Source of the DNA: Mesorhabditis belari
Lineage: Eukaryota > Nematoda > Chromadorea > Rhabditida > Rhabditidae
Assembly (NCBI GenBank): GCA_958450365.1
Contig: CAUEEP010000914.1
Coordinates: 186,001 to 250,000 of the forward strand
Length of the DNA: 64,000 nt
Direction: 5' to 3'
Part shown: positions 32,661 through 44,795 of the stretch, in pieces
How the letters are laid out: every line of letters begins with the position of its first letter
Numbering within the stretch: the stretch's first letter is position 1
Notes under the pieces: model-generated
Told to the model about the DNA's origin: nothing
Database searches by the model: none
What the model saw: only the letters and a program-made list of their open reading frames with translations
Translations under genes and position numbers: made by a program

Positions 32661-32784
32661 CTAAGTCGCGTTCACGATAAAAATTCAACCGATAACTCTT
32701 TTGACAGTCGACTCTTTCAACACATCTTGGCTTTGGGCTACAAAATTCCAGCTGAGATTGCAAAATTCCAGTTTTAGTTTACCA

Positions 32785-32900
32785 GTTCGACTGCATCATT
32801 GCCAACAAGATGGTCATTTTCGTTTTCTCTCTTTTGGCGAGTTCTTTAAATGGAAATTTAGGAGATTTTGTATTTCTTCATAGATGTAAACCATTATAAT
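32785..32900 (+). pseudogene. Third, decayed copy of the defensin-like first exon
   Basis: CATTGCCAACAAGATGGTCA matches the first-exon region of the two intact genes, with the start codon changed to ATC and the signal-peptide part diverged (IFVFSLLASS). Exons 2 and 3 are not found downstream. Some intron-like sequence (GGAAATTT...TTTCTTCATAGA) is still recognisable. Confidence 0.6.
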
Positions 32901-33571
32901 TGTCGAGTGAGTTGAAGAGATCGATTAAAGTGTTTCGTGTTTCACAAAGTGTTTCAAGAACAATGTGGCGAATAGCCACTAAAAAGTTACTTAACTCTGG
33001 CAGCCTAAAAATTGGAAAAATATTGAGGAAATCGGTGCGCCTTCATTCTATTTCGGGCCCCAAATCATTTATTGTTTTGTAGCTTGTTAGCTGAGTATCT
33101 TGGGTTAAAGCCTATATAAGCTGTTGTTCATTTGGTTGTTCATTTGGTTTGGTTATCTTTCATTTTCTTTCTGCTTTCCTCTCATTGTGTGAAAGTTGTG
33201 TCCTAATTAGGACGAAATTGTTTCTGTTTTTTATCGTCGCTTTTAATTCAATTGTCGATCTTGTGTGTAAATTGCTCAAGTGAGAGCCCAAAGATTCCGA
33301 GTCAGTCGGCTATTGAATAAAGTGTTTTTAGTTCCAATATGGTTTCAATATGGTTCTAATATGGTTCTAATAACGTGTCTTGAGTGAAGAGTACCAAGCA
33401 CGCGAACAATATTTCTTTACAAACAATGTTTTGCCGAAAAAAAGCTTTTCTAGAAACTTTATTAAAAAGATATACTTAAAGGAAGATTTTAATTAGAAAT
33501 TTTCTAATTTAGGTATTTTCTAAAATTCGTATATTAATACAATACAAATAAGTTGCGAATAATGAAAAAGT
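32901..33571. other. Interval between palindrome and receptor gene
   Basis: CCTATATAAGC at about 33110 resembles a TATA box, followed by TTCATTTGGTTG repeats, but no coding exon could be joined downstream. 33335-33375 repeats TATGGTTCTAA/TATGGTTTCAA units. AT-rich otherwise. Confidence 0.4.
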
Positions 33572-35471
33572 TTAGATTTCAGATGGAGTTGGGGCAGGGT
33601 TTGCAGCCGTAGTGACAGCACCGGCGGCGGCGTAGGCGTTGACGCTTGAAGGCTGAATGCCAAAAAGGCGTTCCATCAGAAAGCGTTGATAGGGCCGCGT
33701 CGTTGACAAGATCACCAGCGGATAAAGGATACCGAAAGTGCCGACGAGTAGCGCCGAGAAGTAGTTGAAAACTGAAAATGCTTATGAAAGAGAACTACAA
33801 TCAGCACCAAAAGACCTACAAAAGCTGACGCATTTTATTATCTTTAGGAAAAACTTGGAAACCAACATGCTAGGACAGTGGTCGTGTTGATGGTGTAGAC
33901 AATAACCAGAGCTGTCACTGTCAACATTGCCGGGGCTAACGAACAAGAGGTCTGCAAATTACGAAATTAACAAGACTGAGCTAGTACTGTGTTTCTGGAT
34001 CACTGGATAGCTGGATCACTGGATAGCTGGATAGCTGGATCACTGGATAGCTGGATCACTGGATAGCTGGATTACTGGATAGCTGGATCACTGGATAGCT
34101 GGATTACTGGATAGCTGGATCACAGATCACAGCTTTGCTCAAGAAACACCAAGAAATTATGAAACTTCCACCAGTAAATAGCCAAAGATTATTTTGATAC
34201 CAAATACTTGTTAGTAACAGTAATAACTTGTTAACAAAAATAGTTTTCTAAAAGCTATCGTCAAGTCAAGTCAGTCAAGTCGATCACTTCACCTGAATAA
34301 GCAGCATGAAAAAGGCTATCCGTTGAGCGGATACTGTTTTTGGGGAAAGATGTTGTGCGAGACTCTTGCTAAAGTACAATAGGAGGATGGTGTAGGCGTT
34401 GAAGAAAACGAGTAGAGCGCCGTAAATCAGCAACGTTATCACAATGAGAAATAGATCGATGGCGGTGATCACATTAAACACATAAGGGGTCACCGGAAGG
34501 GGATTTGTGCCAAAAAGCAGCGACTTTTGGTTCTGAAATATGGATGTTTATGAGCACCTAGAACGGTTTTTATAAAAAATAGAAGAGTTAGGTCCCTCTG
34601 AAGCAAGGTGGATCAGCTGTAACGGTTAGCAAATTTGACCAGTAAGTGAAAGGTCGTGGGTTCGAGACCCGACGGCGCTTTTGATCCAAAAATGTAACGT
34701 TTTTTAATGACTTTGACAACTTAGACTTTTGATGACATCTAGATCATCTGTTTTGTATCTTAAAGTCTTTGCAAATATAAAAACCTCACCAACACCGCCG
34801 TGAAATTAGCTAGCTCGCAGCAGCGACTGACCAAGATGAGCAGTGTGGCAAACGGGATGATGAGCAGGGGTTGTACAATATATTTTTGATACCGAAAATA
34901 GACTTCTTTCGTGTCGCCGAAGAGGACGAGCTCGAAGCGATGTTTGAAGCAAAGCACAATCGCCCGAGCGCAGTTCGCCCCGGCCAGATAGAAGCACACC
35001 TACGCCAAACGTCATTTGTTTTTCTGTTACTTTGTTACCAAAATTATTTTCATCGAGAGCCCTCCATAGGATAATGAGATCACGGAGATCGAGACGGCGT
35101 GCAGGGCTTCTGCTGTGTCGTTGCCGCTATCCTTGTGGAAAGTGAAGCCCATGAAGAGCAATAGATAAATGATCCCAAAAAGACCACTCGAAATCTAAAA
35201 AATTGTTGAATGCAAACACTTTAGGAAAAGTTTTGTAGGCTCGAACTGGAAAGGGATCGGAAAGTCTATCTATTTGAATCTCTCAGAAATAAACAAAGAA
35301 GAAACCCACAAGACTGTCGAGAATGTGAGCACGGTAAGCGATCATTTTGATAGGAGTGCCCTTTGAGGCAACGACGATCATTGCAACGTTGCTGGCCAGA
35401 GTGAAGAGCACGACGACGATCGAGAGTTCCGAACGATAATAGAACGGGTCAAAGAGAGTCAGATTCGACAT
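33572..35471 (-). CDS. Str-superfamily (Srh/Sri/Srd-like) serpentine chemoreceptor, complete
   Basis: Exons 35471-35310, 35194-35039, 34999-34790, 34532-34293, 33951-33867, 33771-33572 join in phase to 350 aa, a full-length receptor. The start MSNLTLFDPFYYRSELSIVV lies shortly after a TTCTATTCAG site. TM1 is followed by KGTPIKMIAYRAHIL, the (K)TPxxM loop typical of the Str superfamily. Loop 2 has KHRFELVLFGDTKE. TM7 ends GILYPLVILSTTRPYQRFLM, and an Ala/Thr/Pro-rich tail ends PAPTPSEI. Intron 3 (34533-34789) carries a tRNA-like module; intron 4 (33952-34292) a CTGGATAG minisatellite. Exact subfamily not decided. Confidence 0.9.
33996..34125 (+). repeat. CTGGATAGCTGGATCA minisatellite
   Basis: About eight degenerate units of CTGGATAGCTGGATCA / CTGGATAGCTGGATTA inside intron 4 of the Str-type receptor. 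Confidence 0.9.
34605..34680 (+). repeat. tRNA-like Pol III module
   Basis: GATCAGCTGTAACGGTTAGC is a degenerate A box, and GTGGGTTCGAGACCCGAC a perfect B box/T-arm, followed by TTTT. No full cloverleaf is visible. It is intronic, opposite to the receptor. Confidence 0.5.
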
Positions 35472-35839
35472 CAATGAGGATTTCGGTAGACTCTGAATAG
35501 AATTTGTCTCGTTGTATCTCTTTATATTGCGACAGCTTCCTTTAAATTTTGTTGAGATCAAAGAAAACAAAAAAAACGCTGATCATGAGAGTACAAAGTT
35601 AAAGATAGACCTCTATATCGGAATAATAAGTGGTATGATCGGAGTTTTCTTCTCAAATGCACAGAAAAAAAACCCAAGACAAAGGAGCCAGGCTCACTCG
35701 TAGTTGAGGGTCTTTTTTGGGATTAGAGAATAATTGGGGATTAGAGATTAAGGATTCTGAGCCAGTGGGACCAAATGAAAAAAGTTAATTGAAGAATTTT
35801 TCGAGACACTGGAATGAGTCGAGTCACTATTGAGGCCAA
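35472..35839. other. Upstream region of the Str-type receptor
   Basis: Presumed 5' UTR and promoter of the receptor plus GGGATTAGAGA direct repeats at 35713-35745. No gene seen. Confidence 0.4.
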
Positions 35840-36738
35840 TTAAAAGCAAGCAACGCGTTTATTCGTTTGAAAGAGTGAAAGGAGCCAAATCTGAATGTGC
35901 AATGAATCCAAGTCTCGTATCAGAATTCTCAAATGCAAGAAAAAGCTGCTGGATCGTGTAAAATCCCTCATGTAGTTGAAGTCGACTACGGTGTTGTGAT
36001 TCATCTCCAATTCTTTCGCACAATAGTCGATCGAAGCCCACTGTTGAGTCCATTCATAGATGAATCGTAGGATTTTGAGAGACGGAATTTTGGTTCCCTC
36101 CATCTATGGGCTAACACGCAGGCCGTCTCTTCTTCGATGCCGGACCGTTGTTGCTCAGGAGCTTGCTTGCGAGAAGGATTCCTCCCAGCCCTTTGTCACC
36201 ATCAGCTCCCGTAATAACTTTAATCTTCTCCGCTGCTTCTGCCAGTTCAAACGCCTTTGGATCATCGCTACCAACAACATGTTTCTTTCTTGCAGGCACT
36301 GAATTGCTTCTCTGACATTCTCTTCTTCGCCGCCCTCTAGTAGTGCCCGATCATTTCGCCCGTCCGGCACGACGTTTTGTCACATCTCCATCGAGGATTC
36401 TGATTGAGCGATAGCTTCATAACGTGATGGTTGGCGCGTTTGCGAGTAGTAAACAAGATGCGGCGTTGTTGAAAGAACGAGATTGCATCGGCCTCGGTAG
36501 TCGATAAGCGAAACATGAATCCACCGTCAGGAAAAAGCAAAAGAATGAATTTTCTGTGGTTTTCCTTGGTCATTTTCATGGAAGCGTGCAAATTTGGCGA
36601 AAATTTTGCGGAATCAAATTTTGCGGATGTGTGACGGAAATGATCGGAAATGAAAATTTGATTAATTTTTGCGGATTTATAACGAAAAACAACCAAAAAA
36701 TGTCGTAGCACTAAAGAATAAGCATTTTTGTAATTCAT
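35840..36738 (-). pseudogene. Merlin/IS1595-like transposase, interrupted
   Basis: The minus strand from 36738 encodes STTEADAISFFQQRRILFTT and NPRWRCDKTSCRTGEMI, the zinc-binding N-terminus of an ISXO2/Merlin transposase. At about 36095 the homology resumes with KILRFIYEWTQQWAS and KELEMNHNTVVDFNYMRDF (the TVVDW block). The roughly 220 bp between do not fit the transposase; one frame there (36111-36352) is open, basic and ends SKKRRPAC. The rest of the catalytic domain is missing. Confidence 0.75.
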
Positions 36739-37439
36739 AGCTCAAAAATAAACAAAAAAAAATTGCACTTTTGAAGTACCTTTGACCTTTGATTTTGTTG
36801 CCAAAGATTTTTGGATTTTGATTGGACAAAAGTATGTGTTGTAATCAAAATCCAGCTTATAGTTCCTGCTGGGCGCTGAGAAAAGGAAATGATAGACAAG
36901 ACTTTGTGTCTAACTTTGGAACCGTATCGGAACCGTATTAGATCAAAAAAAAGAACCGTATTGGAACCGTATCGGAACCGTATCGGAACCGTATTGGAAC
37001 CGTATTGGAACCGTATCGCAACCGTATTGGAACCGTATCAGAACCGTATCGGAACCGTATTGGAACCGTATCGGAACCGTATTAGATCAAAAATAAGTAG
37101 GATGTTGGGCAAAAGATTACTGATTAGTCAACTTTACAGTTTTATCTCCAAAGGGCACAGGGAAAACTGTAAGAATAACTATTGGAAAGTTCATTTGACA
37201 CGAGTTAAACAGTGAACACGAAAATTGAACAGCTGTACAGTGAGTTTTTGATGTGATTTTTCTGCAACGAATGTGTAAAATGTTTACTTCTCTTTGTGAT
37301 CATCAAATCTCAAGAAATTTTCATTGAGATTGCCGAAAAAACGAGACTTTTTAAACGCTTTAAATCTCATTTTTTATGGTACAACGTAAAATAATCTTGT
37401 AAAGTTAAAGAAAATTGAAATTTTGAGTTTTAGAAGATG
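36739..37439 (+). repeat. GGAACCGTATY minisatellite (36914-37086) in gene-free sequence
   Basis: About fifteen 11-bp units GGAACCGTATT/C with GTATTAGATCAAAAA end units. A second small block of the same unit lies at 37590-37690. It produces a spurious RNRIGTVLEPY frame. Confidence 0.88.
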
Positions 37440-39860
37440 ACCAGGTGAGGTGAGATGACCAGGCTCTATTGAGCAAAGCACATCCGCGCGAAAGTGCGTT
37501 TTCTGATGAAAATTGATGTTATACCTACCATTTGATGGGAAAAAGTGTGCTAAATCCGAATCTCGATATCATTTTTAAATTCCATATTATTGGAATCGTA
37601 TTGGAACCGTATTGGAGCCGTATTAGATCAACATAGGAACCGTACTGGAACCGTATTGGAGCCGTATTAGGTCAACATAGGAACCGTATTGGAAAAAACG
37701 GACTTTTTCAAAAGACGCAAAAAAGCCAAAACTTAAGTTCGTAAAACGGCCGTAAAATCTTTCACCTTTGACCAATTTGCTTACTTTTCAAATATTCTAA
37801 AAATAGACACCAGCTTTTTTATTATTATTGTAAGTTATAAGCAATTTGTTAGAATTACTCAAATTTTAGAAAAGGAAAAGTATGAAAATCTCAAAATCAA
37901 GACCAGGGTTTGAAGGCTTCGACTTTGAAAAAAGTTCATAATAGAAAAAAATTCTCTCTAATAATTTTGATTTCACGATCCTTTCTAAGCATTTTAGTTC
38001 AAAAAGTAATTAAAAATAACCATTCTGCGCAAAGTTATAGCTTTTTTTTCGGGGGTAGTCAAAACAGCGCCATAATAGAAAACGTTCAAAACAGCGCCGT
38101 CAAATTTCCAAATTTCTCAAAATCCAAAAAACCAAGCCGGTTCAAGTTTTACATCAAAAAATTCCTTGCGTTCTTGGCTACATGATGGGTCAAACAGTTT
38201 TTTAAAAAAGTTAATATTTCATAGGTAAAAAGAGCACTCAAAATGGGTCGCTAAAGATATTCAGTTAACCAAATGAGTATCACTCGATTTTGAGTGCTCT
38301 TTTTATCTATGAAATATTAACTTTTAAAAAAAAAACTGTTTCACCTGTTGACCCATTTTGTTGTTTCTTTGATAAAAGTTTGCTGTTTCTGGCGGAGGTG
38401 TCTAAAAAATTCTTTACAACAAAGCAATCCGTTCACAAATCGATTAAAAAAACTTAACTTTGTATAATCGTTTTTGTAGAAGACAATATGTAGGAAAAAT
38501 AATAGAAAATCTGGGGGGTGGGACAAATGCGACCTTTTTTTCGCTGGAAAACGCCTTAGGAAAGGCCGTAAAGATTCAAAAATGCTTTTATATTTCGCTT
38601 TACAAATTCTCTCAACTCTCAACAAATTTACGGTGTTTTTCTTGGCGAAATCTCTTCATTTTTTAAGTTTTTCACAAATTCGGGCTATCTCTCACTCAAT
38701 TTCCAAGGCGAATTCACTTTCCAGCACGATTTTCATGTGAAAAATAAAGTTTTGTGCAATTTTTTTATTTTCTGCTAAAATGCATAGAAATCTGACCGAA
38801 TTACCGTACCTTGCTAAAGCTGCTTTCTAAAAGGCGCTCTTTGCAAGTAAAGGTAAAGTTAAACACTCGCGCGGTGGGACATTTCGCTGCACCTTTTTTC
38901 GCTTAATTCGCCTTAGGAAAGGTCGTAGAGCTTCAAAAATGTTTACATAGAGGGAATCGTATGCGTAGATTCCGAATTTCGACAAATCAGACCTCGCTGA
39001 CACGTCAAATTTGGGCTAAAAGGCAAAAACTACGCAACTTAACGCTTTTCCGCAGTTTTCGCCTTTTAGCCCAAATTTGACGTGTCAGCGAGGTCTGATT
39101 TGTCGAAATTCGGAATCTACGCATACGATTCCCTTCTATGTAAACATTTTTGAAGCTCTACGACCTTTCCTAAGACATTTTTGAAGCTCTACGGCCTTGC
39201 CTAAGGCCTTTTCCAGCAAAAAAAGGTGCGCAAATGTCCAGGCGCGCAAAAAAAGGTCGCATTTGTCCCATCCCCCAAAAACGAGCATATATTTGATATT
39301 GAGGGCACCCAGGGGTACGGTAATTGAAGCGTGTTTGAGAAAACAGGGCCCGATTTCTGAGTAGGACAAGAAAAAAAGCTATAACTTTGCGCAGAATGAT
39401 TATTTTTAATTACTTTTTGAAATAAAATGCTTAGAAAGGATCGTGAAATAAAAATTATTAGACAGAATTTTTAGCTAATTAACTTTTTTTGAGAATCAGA
39501 CCTCCAAACTTTACCCTTGTTTTTGGAAAATTGGTGAACTTTCTACCTCAGAAACTCTGAGTTTATAAAATATTTTGTTAGATGTTAAAATCTTTTTTTA
39601 AAGATTTAAATGTCTTCTTTTAAATAAAAACAAAACAAAGTCTGATTGCCCAATAGAAATTTTTTTTCCTATGAACTTGAAAATAACAACTTTTGACTTT
39701 TTGAACTTTTCAAACAAAGCTGATTTTTAAAAAATTTGTCGAACGGATTTCAAAATCGTTATCATTTTTGGAATCAGCACAAAATTCTACGTCGAATGGC
39801 AGATATTAGAAGAAATTTCATCAGAAAACGCATTTTAACATTGTTTCGCGCGGATCTGCA
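37440..39860. mobile_element. Large foldback element with a nested hAT-like MITE
   Basis: Arms meet at about 38260 (AAAAAGAGCACTCAAAATGG / CGATTTTGAGTGCTCTTTTT). The left arm extends to about 37480 (CACATCCGCGCGAAAGTGCG); the right arm, interrupted at about 38345-39370, reaches about 39840 (TTTCGCGCGGATCTGC). The interruption includes the palindromic GTGGGACAAATGCGACC element (38513-39277). A half copy is at 51735-52620. No transposase was recognised. Confidence 0.7.
38513..39277. mobile_element. Palindromic hAT-like MITE, copy 3 (rearranged)
   Basis: The outer ends GGGGGTGGGACAAATGCGAC (38513) and complement (39277) and the core 38880-39230 match copy 1, but about 280 bp near 38600-38870 is unrelated, and no 8-bp duplication flanks the whole. 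Probably two nested insertions. Confidence 0.65.
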
Positions 39861-41188
39861 AAGTCTTTAGGGATTTCCGATTACCTTCAAGGCACACCGC
39901 CTTGCTTTGTTTAGTTTGTTCAAAGAAAAGAACAGATGACATTTCGTGGATGATAATATTTGTCAAAAAATGAACGCTTTAAAGGTCACATGGATGGATT
40001 CACTCTAAAATTATTAAGCAATAATAAATGAGATTTTTTTCTTGTCATAGAAAATTGCCAAGTGTTCGACTGGTCAAATATAGAAAAAGAGATATGTGCA
40101 TTTTTTTTGTGCTGAATTCTCATTTCTCTCCCGCAAACCTCAATTAATTTCGTGGAGACTCTTCGAGAAATTTTGTTTCGAGAAATCTCATCAAAAAGTT
40201 TCTTGTTGAAAATGAGAATATCGAAAGAAATGCCGTTTCTTTTAGAAAGGGAAGAGAAAGTTGAAAAGGTTGAAACAAGGTTCTTGAATTGAATCGGAAT
40301 CAATCGGAATGAGTCGGAATGAGTCGGAATCAATCGTAATCAATCGGAATCAATCAAAATGAAGTATTCTTGTTGAGAAATAATAGTGAAAGCTAATGTC
40401 GTCAAAACAAAAATACAACCACTCAAACGGGTTGTGCTCAACAAATCCAGAGTTGTGTTAATGCCTAAGCTGGTTAGCTGGTTCCTGGTTAGCTCAGCTC
40501 GGCTTTTAGAATCTTGACTTTCAGGCTCGGCCCGACTTTACTGTTGGGGCCGGACAGGCTTTTTTCAGTCCCATAGCACAACCCTTTGAGCACAATCCAT
40601 TTAACAAATTGATTTAACAAATTGAGAAGCCCTTTATCTTGTTGGCGAGCTCATTTTCGTGTATTTGCTCAGTTCTCAGCTCAGTGCGGCTTTACACTCT
40701 CGAATATATTTCTTGAAAATTGAAAAGAAACTAGTCATTTGGCAGAATCTCAAAATTGTGACGATGCTTGGTGCTGTTATGGTTTTTGTCCGATATACGT
40801 TTTTGAAAAAAGTCAAAAAGGTTAGATTTATGGTTTTACCAGAAACGTTGTTGAAATTGAACCTGAAATAATTTGAAAAGTGATGCAAATTAAAGAGGTA
40901 CAAGTACTAAAGTATGCTTTGTCTTTTCTTTATTTCAATATTTTAAATCTATCGTTTTGAAAATCGAATGAATGACAGAATAACAGAATGAATGACAATT
41001 TTCCGTTGTCATGATGAGGCACGGTTCTTCAAAGAAATACGGTTTTTCTAGCAATTTTCTTGAGCAACAGAACCACAATTTTAGGTCTCTAAAAGATTTT
41101 TCTTAAGACTTTCTAATTTTTTGTGCACAAACAATTTTCAGAAACCCTTATCAGCTTGTGGCTAGTAAACACAAGTTCACAAGTGGCA
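39861..41188. other. Interval with a block shared with the 46560-46815 region
   Basis: 39930-40135 (AACAGATGACATTTCGTGGA ...) is about 90% the same as 46570-46815 in direct orientation. 40285-40370 repeats TCGGAATGAG/TCGGAATCAA units. A plus-strand frame at 40659-40871 has a hydrophobic stretch but no recognisable motif. No gene is supported. Confidence 0.45.
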
Positions 41189-41470
41189 TTGATTTAAGTC
41201 ATATAGCCAAATTTCCAAGTCATATAGCCAAAAAAGATACACTTAGTAGTTTCGCTTAAAATGCAATTTTTATTGCAAGTTTTGTGAAAATTCATAAATT
41301 TGGCATTTCTTGAAAACCAGTTTTTGAATCGTTCTGAAAATTTGGATATAAGCTTCATTTTTGATTCTCTACAACTTTTCCGTTGACACCAAAATGGGTT
41401 CCTTTTGAAGAAAATCCTCAAACTGTCACTTATGACAATAGCCCGCAGTTTTCAATTCACCAAACCAATA
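41189..41470. mobile_element. Partial TTGGGTTGGTG-family MITE
   Basis: Foldback half and one TIR only (ends CAATTCACCAAACCAATA). Confidence 0.7.
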
Positions 41471-41690
41471 GATTGAGATTAGCCTTGATTTGAGGAGAAG
41501 TCAATGTCCAATTTGAGGATTCGCCGCGGCCACATCACTTTGCCAAACGGAGAGGGGAGGAAGTTATGTAAAAGCCCTGCGCCAGACGACGAGCGATTAC
41601 GCGGCCGCACCAAGAACACCCGCAACAAATTAAGCGAACACGAAGTGTACTTTTGGAAATTGGCATAAGCTTGATTTTTGATTCTCTACA
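41471..41690. other. GC-richer insertion flanking the giant palindrome
   Basis: Contains CGCCAGACGACGAGCGATTACGCGGCCGCACC, whose inverse resembles 60480-60520. It separates two truncated MITE copies and marks the outer edge of the left palindrome arm. Confidence 0.4.
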
Positions 41691-42236
41691 ACTGGAGATG
41701 TCCCAGTTTGTGCATTTTCTTCCAAAGAAACCCATTTTGGTGTCAATAGAAAAGTTGTAGAGAATCAAAAATTAGGCTATAGCCAAATTCCAAAAAGATA
41801 CACTTAGCAGTTTTGCTAAAATGCAATTTTGTTGCAAGTTCAGTGCAAGTTTTGTAAAAATTCGTAAATTTGGCATTTCTTGAAAACCAGTTTTTCAAAC
41901 GTTCTGGAAATTTGGCTATAAGCTTGATTTTTGATTCTCTACAACTTTTCCATTGACACCAAAATGGGTTTCTTTTGAAGAAAGTCCTCAAACTGTCACA
42001 TATGACAATGGCCCGCAGTTTTCAATTCACCAATCCCTGTTCAGAACTCTAAAAAGAAGTTAAAAGGTTTAATCTGAAAAGTCAACCATTTCTCTTGAAC
42101 CGGCTAGGTCTAGTTTTAGCCTAAAAACTTCTCTGATTGAAATTATAATGAGAAAAATGTCTAACACCATGTCTGTCTGACATTTAAAAGCTAATTAAAA
42201 GCTATTCTTTGTTAACAGCAAAAACAAAAAACTTAC

Positions 42237-44541
42237 ACAAAAGCCTTGTACCATTTCATAGAATTGATGCCGAAAAGTTTTAGATGCGATGAAGAATACA
42301 ACGAAGTTTGAAGCCTAAAAACATTTTCTTGAAAAAAAAACAACATTTCCCCTCTTCTGAAACCTTTCCCCAGAGCAGAAATGAGTTGACAATGTTTCCA
42401 TAAATGTAACGAATCTCAAGACGTGGCAACATTAACTCAAACAATTTGAACTCAAATTGAAATGGTTGCATGATGTCCCAAAGAAATAACACCTCTGATG
42501 GCAACTGAACTGTACATTTTGGAAAAGGACGTAAAGACGTCCAGGGCTTTTCGACCAGGGCTTTTTGACCAGAGCTTTTTCTAGTAGCATGTTTCTGTTA
42601 ATTTTCTAGGCTTGGCTGGCTGAGTTGGTTTTCTCAGAAATTTCAGCCAAACCGGTCATAGTTTTAGCAGGGCTGGATCCTTGACTTTTTTCCCAAAAAC
42701 AACTTTGTTTCTGACTCACATTTGTGATGAGGAACCAAGAAAGAAATGCTGTGACAACAGTGGTCTCTTCTCGTCCCCGATCACATTGATTTCTATTTGG
42801 AAATCTAGTCAGCCACAGAAATATTACTCTTTGCTCTTTGCTCACCTGGTAGAATGGGTTTCTTGCTCTGAATTAATCAATCGATTGATGTGATCAGAGG
42901 TAGTGATTGTTCTAGAAAAACAACAAGTCAATCAAAGCTGAGAAAACAATTATCTTCAATAGTTATCTTTAATAGTTATCTTCAACAATGATCAACAGTT
43001 CAAGATCAAACTACAACCATTTTCTCAGGTTTCTCAAGTTAAAGCGCTTGTTATTTCTTGTTATTTCTAGATTACTTTTCACTGATTTTCAACTATAACT
43101 ATAACTACTTACTATACTATATTCAAATATATCTAGTTCAGCTAATCTTTAAGCTAATCTTAAGACATTAAATCTTCCCAGCCGTTAATCTTCCCAAGCC
43201 GAAAGGACCTCAATTGTCGAACCAGTGCCACGTCGAGAATGATCATTAAGATGGATGGTATAAAACCAACGGCAAAAATGGCAACGATCTTCCAAATAAG
43301 AATATAAGTGGCTCGGTTTGCTTGGATTCGTTTATAGACTAGCCCGTCATAGCATTTTTCCATCCACGACCAACTAGAAGCCACCGAATCATCGAATGGT
43401 TGATAGCTGTGAGCAAAGAATTGATAGAACGAAATAGCGCTGGCACCTGAAATTTTTGAGTGCAAAAGTGCTGATTTTAGGCACCCAGGCAAATGACAGC
43501 TACAAGAGAGAAGGCTTGCCGAATGCTTAACGATAAGCGAGCAGTTCTCGATCGAAATGAAGTGAATCTAAGGAGTTGAGTTAAACAAAGTAAATTTGAC
43601 AACAAGGTTGACTCAAATTTGACAAGACGCTTCTCAAATTAGTTTCTCTGATTTGTTACCGATCAAACCTTTCAAACGAAATGCCCAAAAAAGCCAGTGC
43701 TGAGGAGACACAAATGTTTGAAAACGAGGAAAAAAACGAAGTGTGTAATAGAATTCCCAAAAAAAAAAGAACAGTGCTTAGAAAGCCACTACCGAAATGC
43801 TTTACTCATAAAAGTCGGATAGATGGTGAGCACACGAAGAAATGGACAGCAAGAAGACTGACATCGACACAACAGATTGCGGCCAAGAACACGGTGACCT
43901 GCATGAAGAAGGTGAGAAAAAGATACCGTAAATACTGTAATAGTACCCCACCCCCGTCGTACAGTCGCGTATTCGCAAAAGCTTTTTAGTATTTCATTCT
44001 TTTTCAAAGCACCCGTACTTTCAAAAAATGCGTCTTTGGTATCAAAAAATAGTTGAGATTCAGGGCTATCTTTTGATACCTAGGCACACATTGTAGCATA
44101 AACCAGTGTCGAGAAAAACTCGTTCAAAGCTAGACTACGTGATGCTCCGGCCATCATTATAAACTGATGACGAGAAAAATGCGTTTAAAGTTAGACTACG
44201 TGATGCTCCGTCTTTTGATATCAAAAAGTAGCCCTGAATTTCAGCTATTTTTTGATGCCTAAGCGGGCATTGTAGCTTAAACCAGTGTGGAGAAAAACGC
44301 GTTCAAAGTTAGACTACGCGATGCTCCGGTCGTCATTATGGGGGTGGGGTACTATTAGAATATTCACGGTAGTTGTTTGAGGTGAAATTACCCGTGATTT
44401 GATTTTCGGTGACAAGAGCACTGTGATGCTGAAAGTGTTGCCCAAGATTCCGAGAAGGATTTGTATTGGCAAGCAATAACGGTAAAGGAATATCTCTACA
44501 TGTCCTCTCGTTAGGCGACTCACCAAATCACAAACAGCTAG
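42237..44541 (-). pseudogene. Srw/FMRFamide-receptor-like gene, left copy, disrupted
   Basis: Mirror of the right copy. Exon 1 (44541-44392) and the exons for TM4-TM7 (for example 43490-43160 and 42470-42320) remain nearly identical (such as RYIYGNIVNS for RYISGNIVNS). Exon 2 (from 43898) and exon 3 have several single-base deletions (TTCTTCGTGTGC for TTCTTCGATGTGC; TTACACACTTCG for TTACAACACTTACG). The exon 2 donor is weakened and the exon 3 acceptor AG is lost within a T run. These break the frame, so this copy should not make a receptor unless the deletions are consensus errors. The intron 1 MITE is 444 bp here against 245 bp in the right copy. Confidence 0.78.
43926..44369. mobile_element. 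CCGTAAATACTG-type MITE, copy 3 (internally duplicated)
   Basis: Ends match the family with TA flanks. The interior has a second copy of the TTTGATACC/AACCAGTGTCGAGAAAAACTCG segment, explaining its larger size. It lies in intron 1 of the left Srw-like copy. Confidence 0.85.
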
Positions 44542-44795
44542 CTGTAAAGTATTTTTGTTTAACAATAGAAATACCAAAGAGATAAACTAATGCAAAGATT
44601 TTACGTAGAAAAAACTCTTCAACAACTTCAATAAAACTCTTCAACAAAATTTTCTCTGAAATTTTGAAGCTAATATGCAATGCAATGCGGATAAAATTTG
44701 ATAGCTTTTATTTATATATGAATTAGCTAAAGATGTTGAACAGATGATGATCTGTTCAACATTTTCAGCTAATTCTTTTAGCCACTTTTGACTAG

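Larger units (their letters stand above)
41695..44795 (-). repeat. Left arm of the giant inverted duplication
   Basis: Mirror of about 47625-50541. It includes a truncated mariner MITE at the outer side, the Srw-like gene copy, and its intron MITE. The inner edge is AGCTAATTCTTTTAGCCACTTTTGAC. Confidence 0.88.

Noticed and set aside
36889..37215. RNRIGTVLEPY repeat protein
   Set aside because: Translation of the GGAACCGTATY minisatellite without splice sites or a conserved frame outside it.
43681..43989. Plus-strand 102-codon basic protein (MPKKASAEETQ...)
   Set aside because: It is the antisense of the broken exons 2-3 of the left Srw-like copy and runs into a MITE; the right arm lacks the frame.
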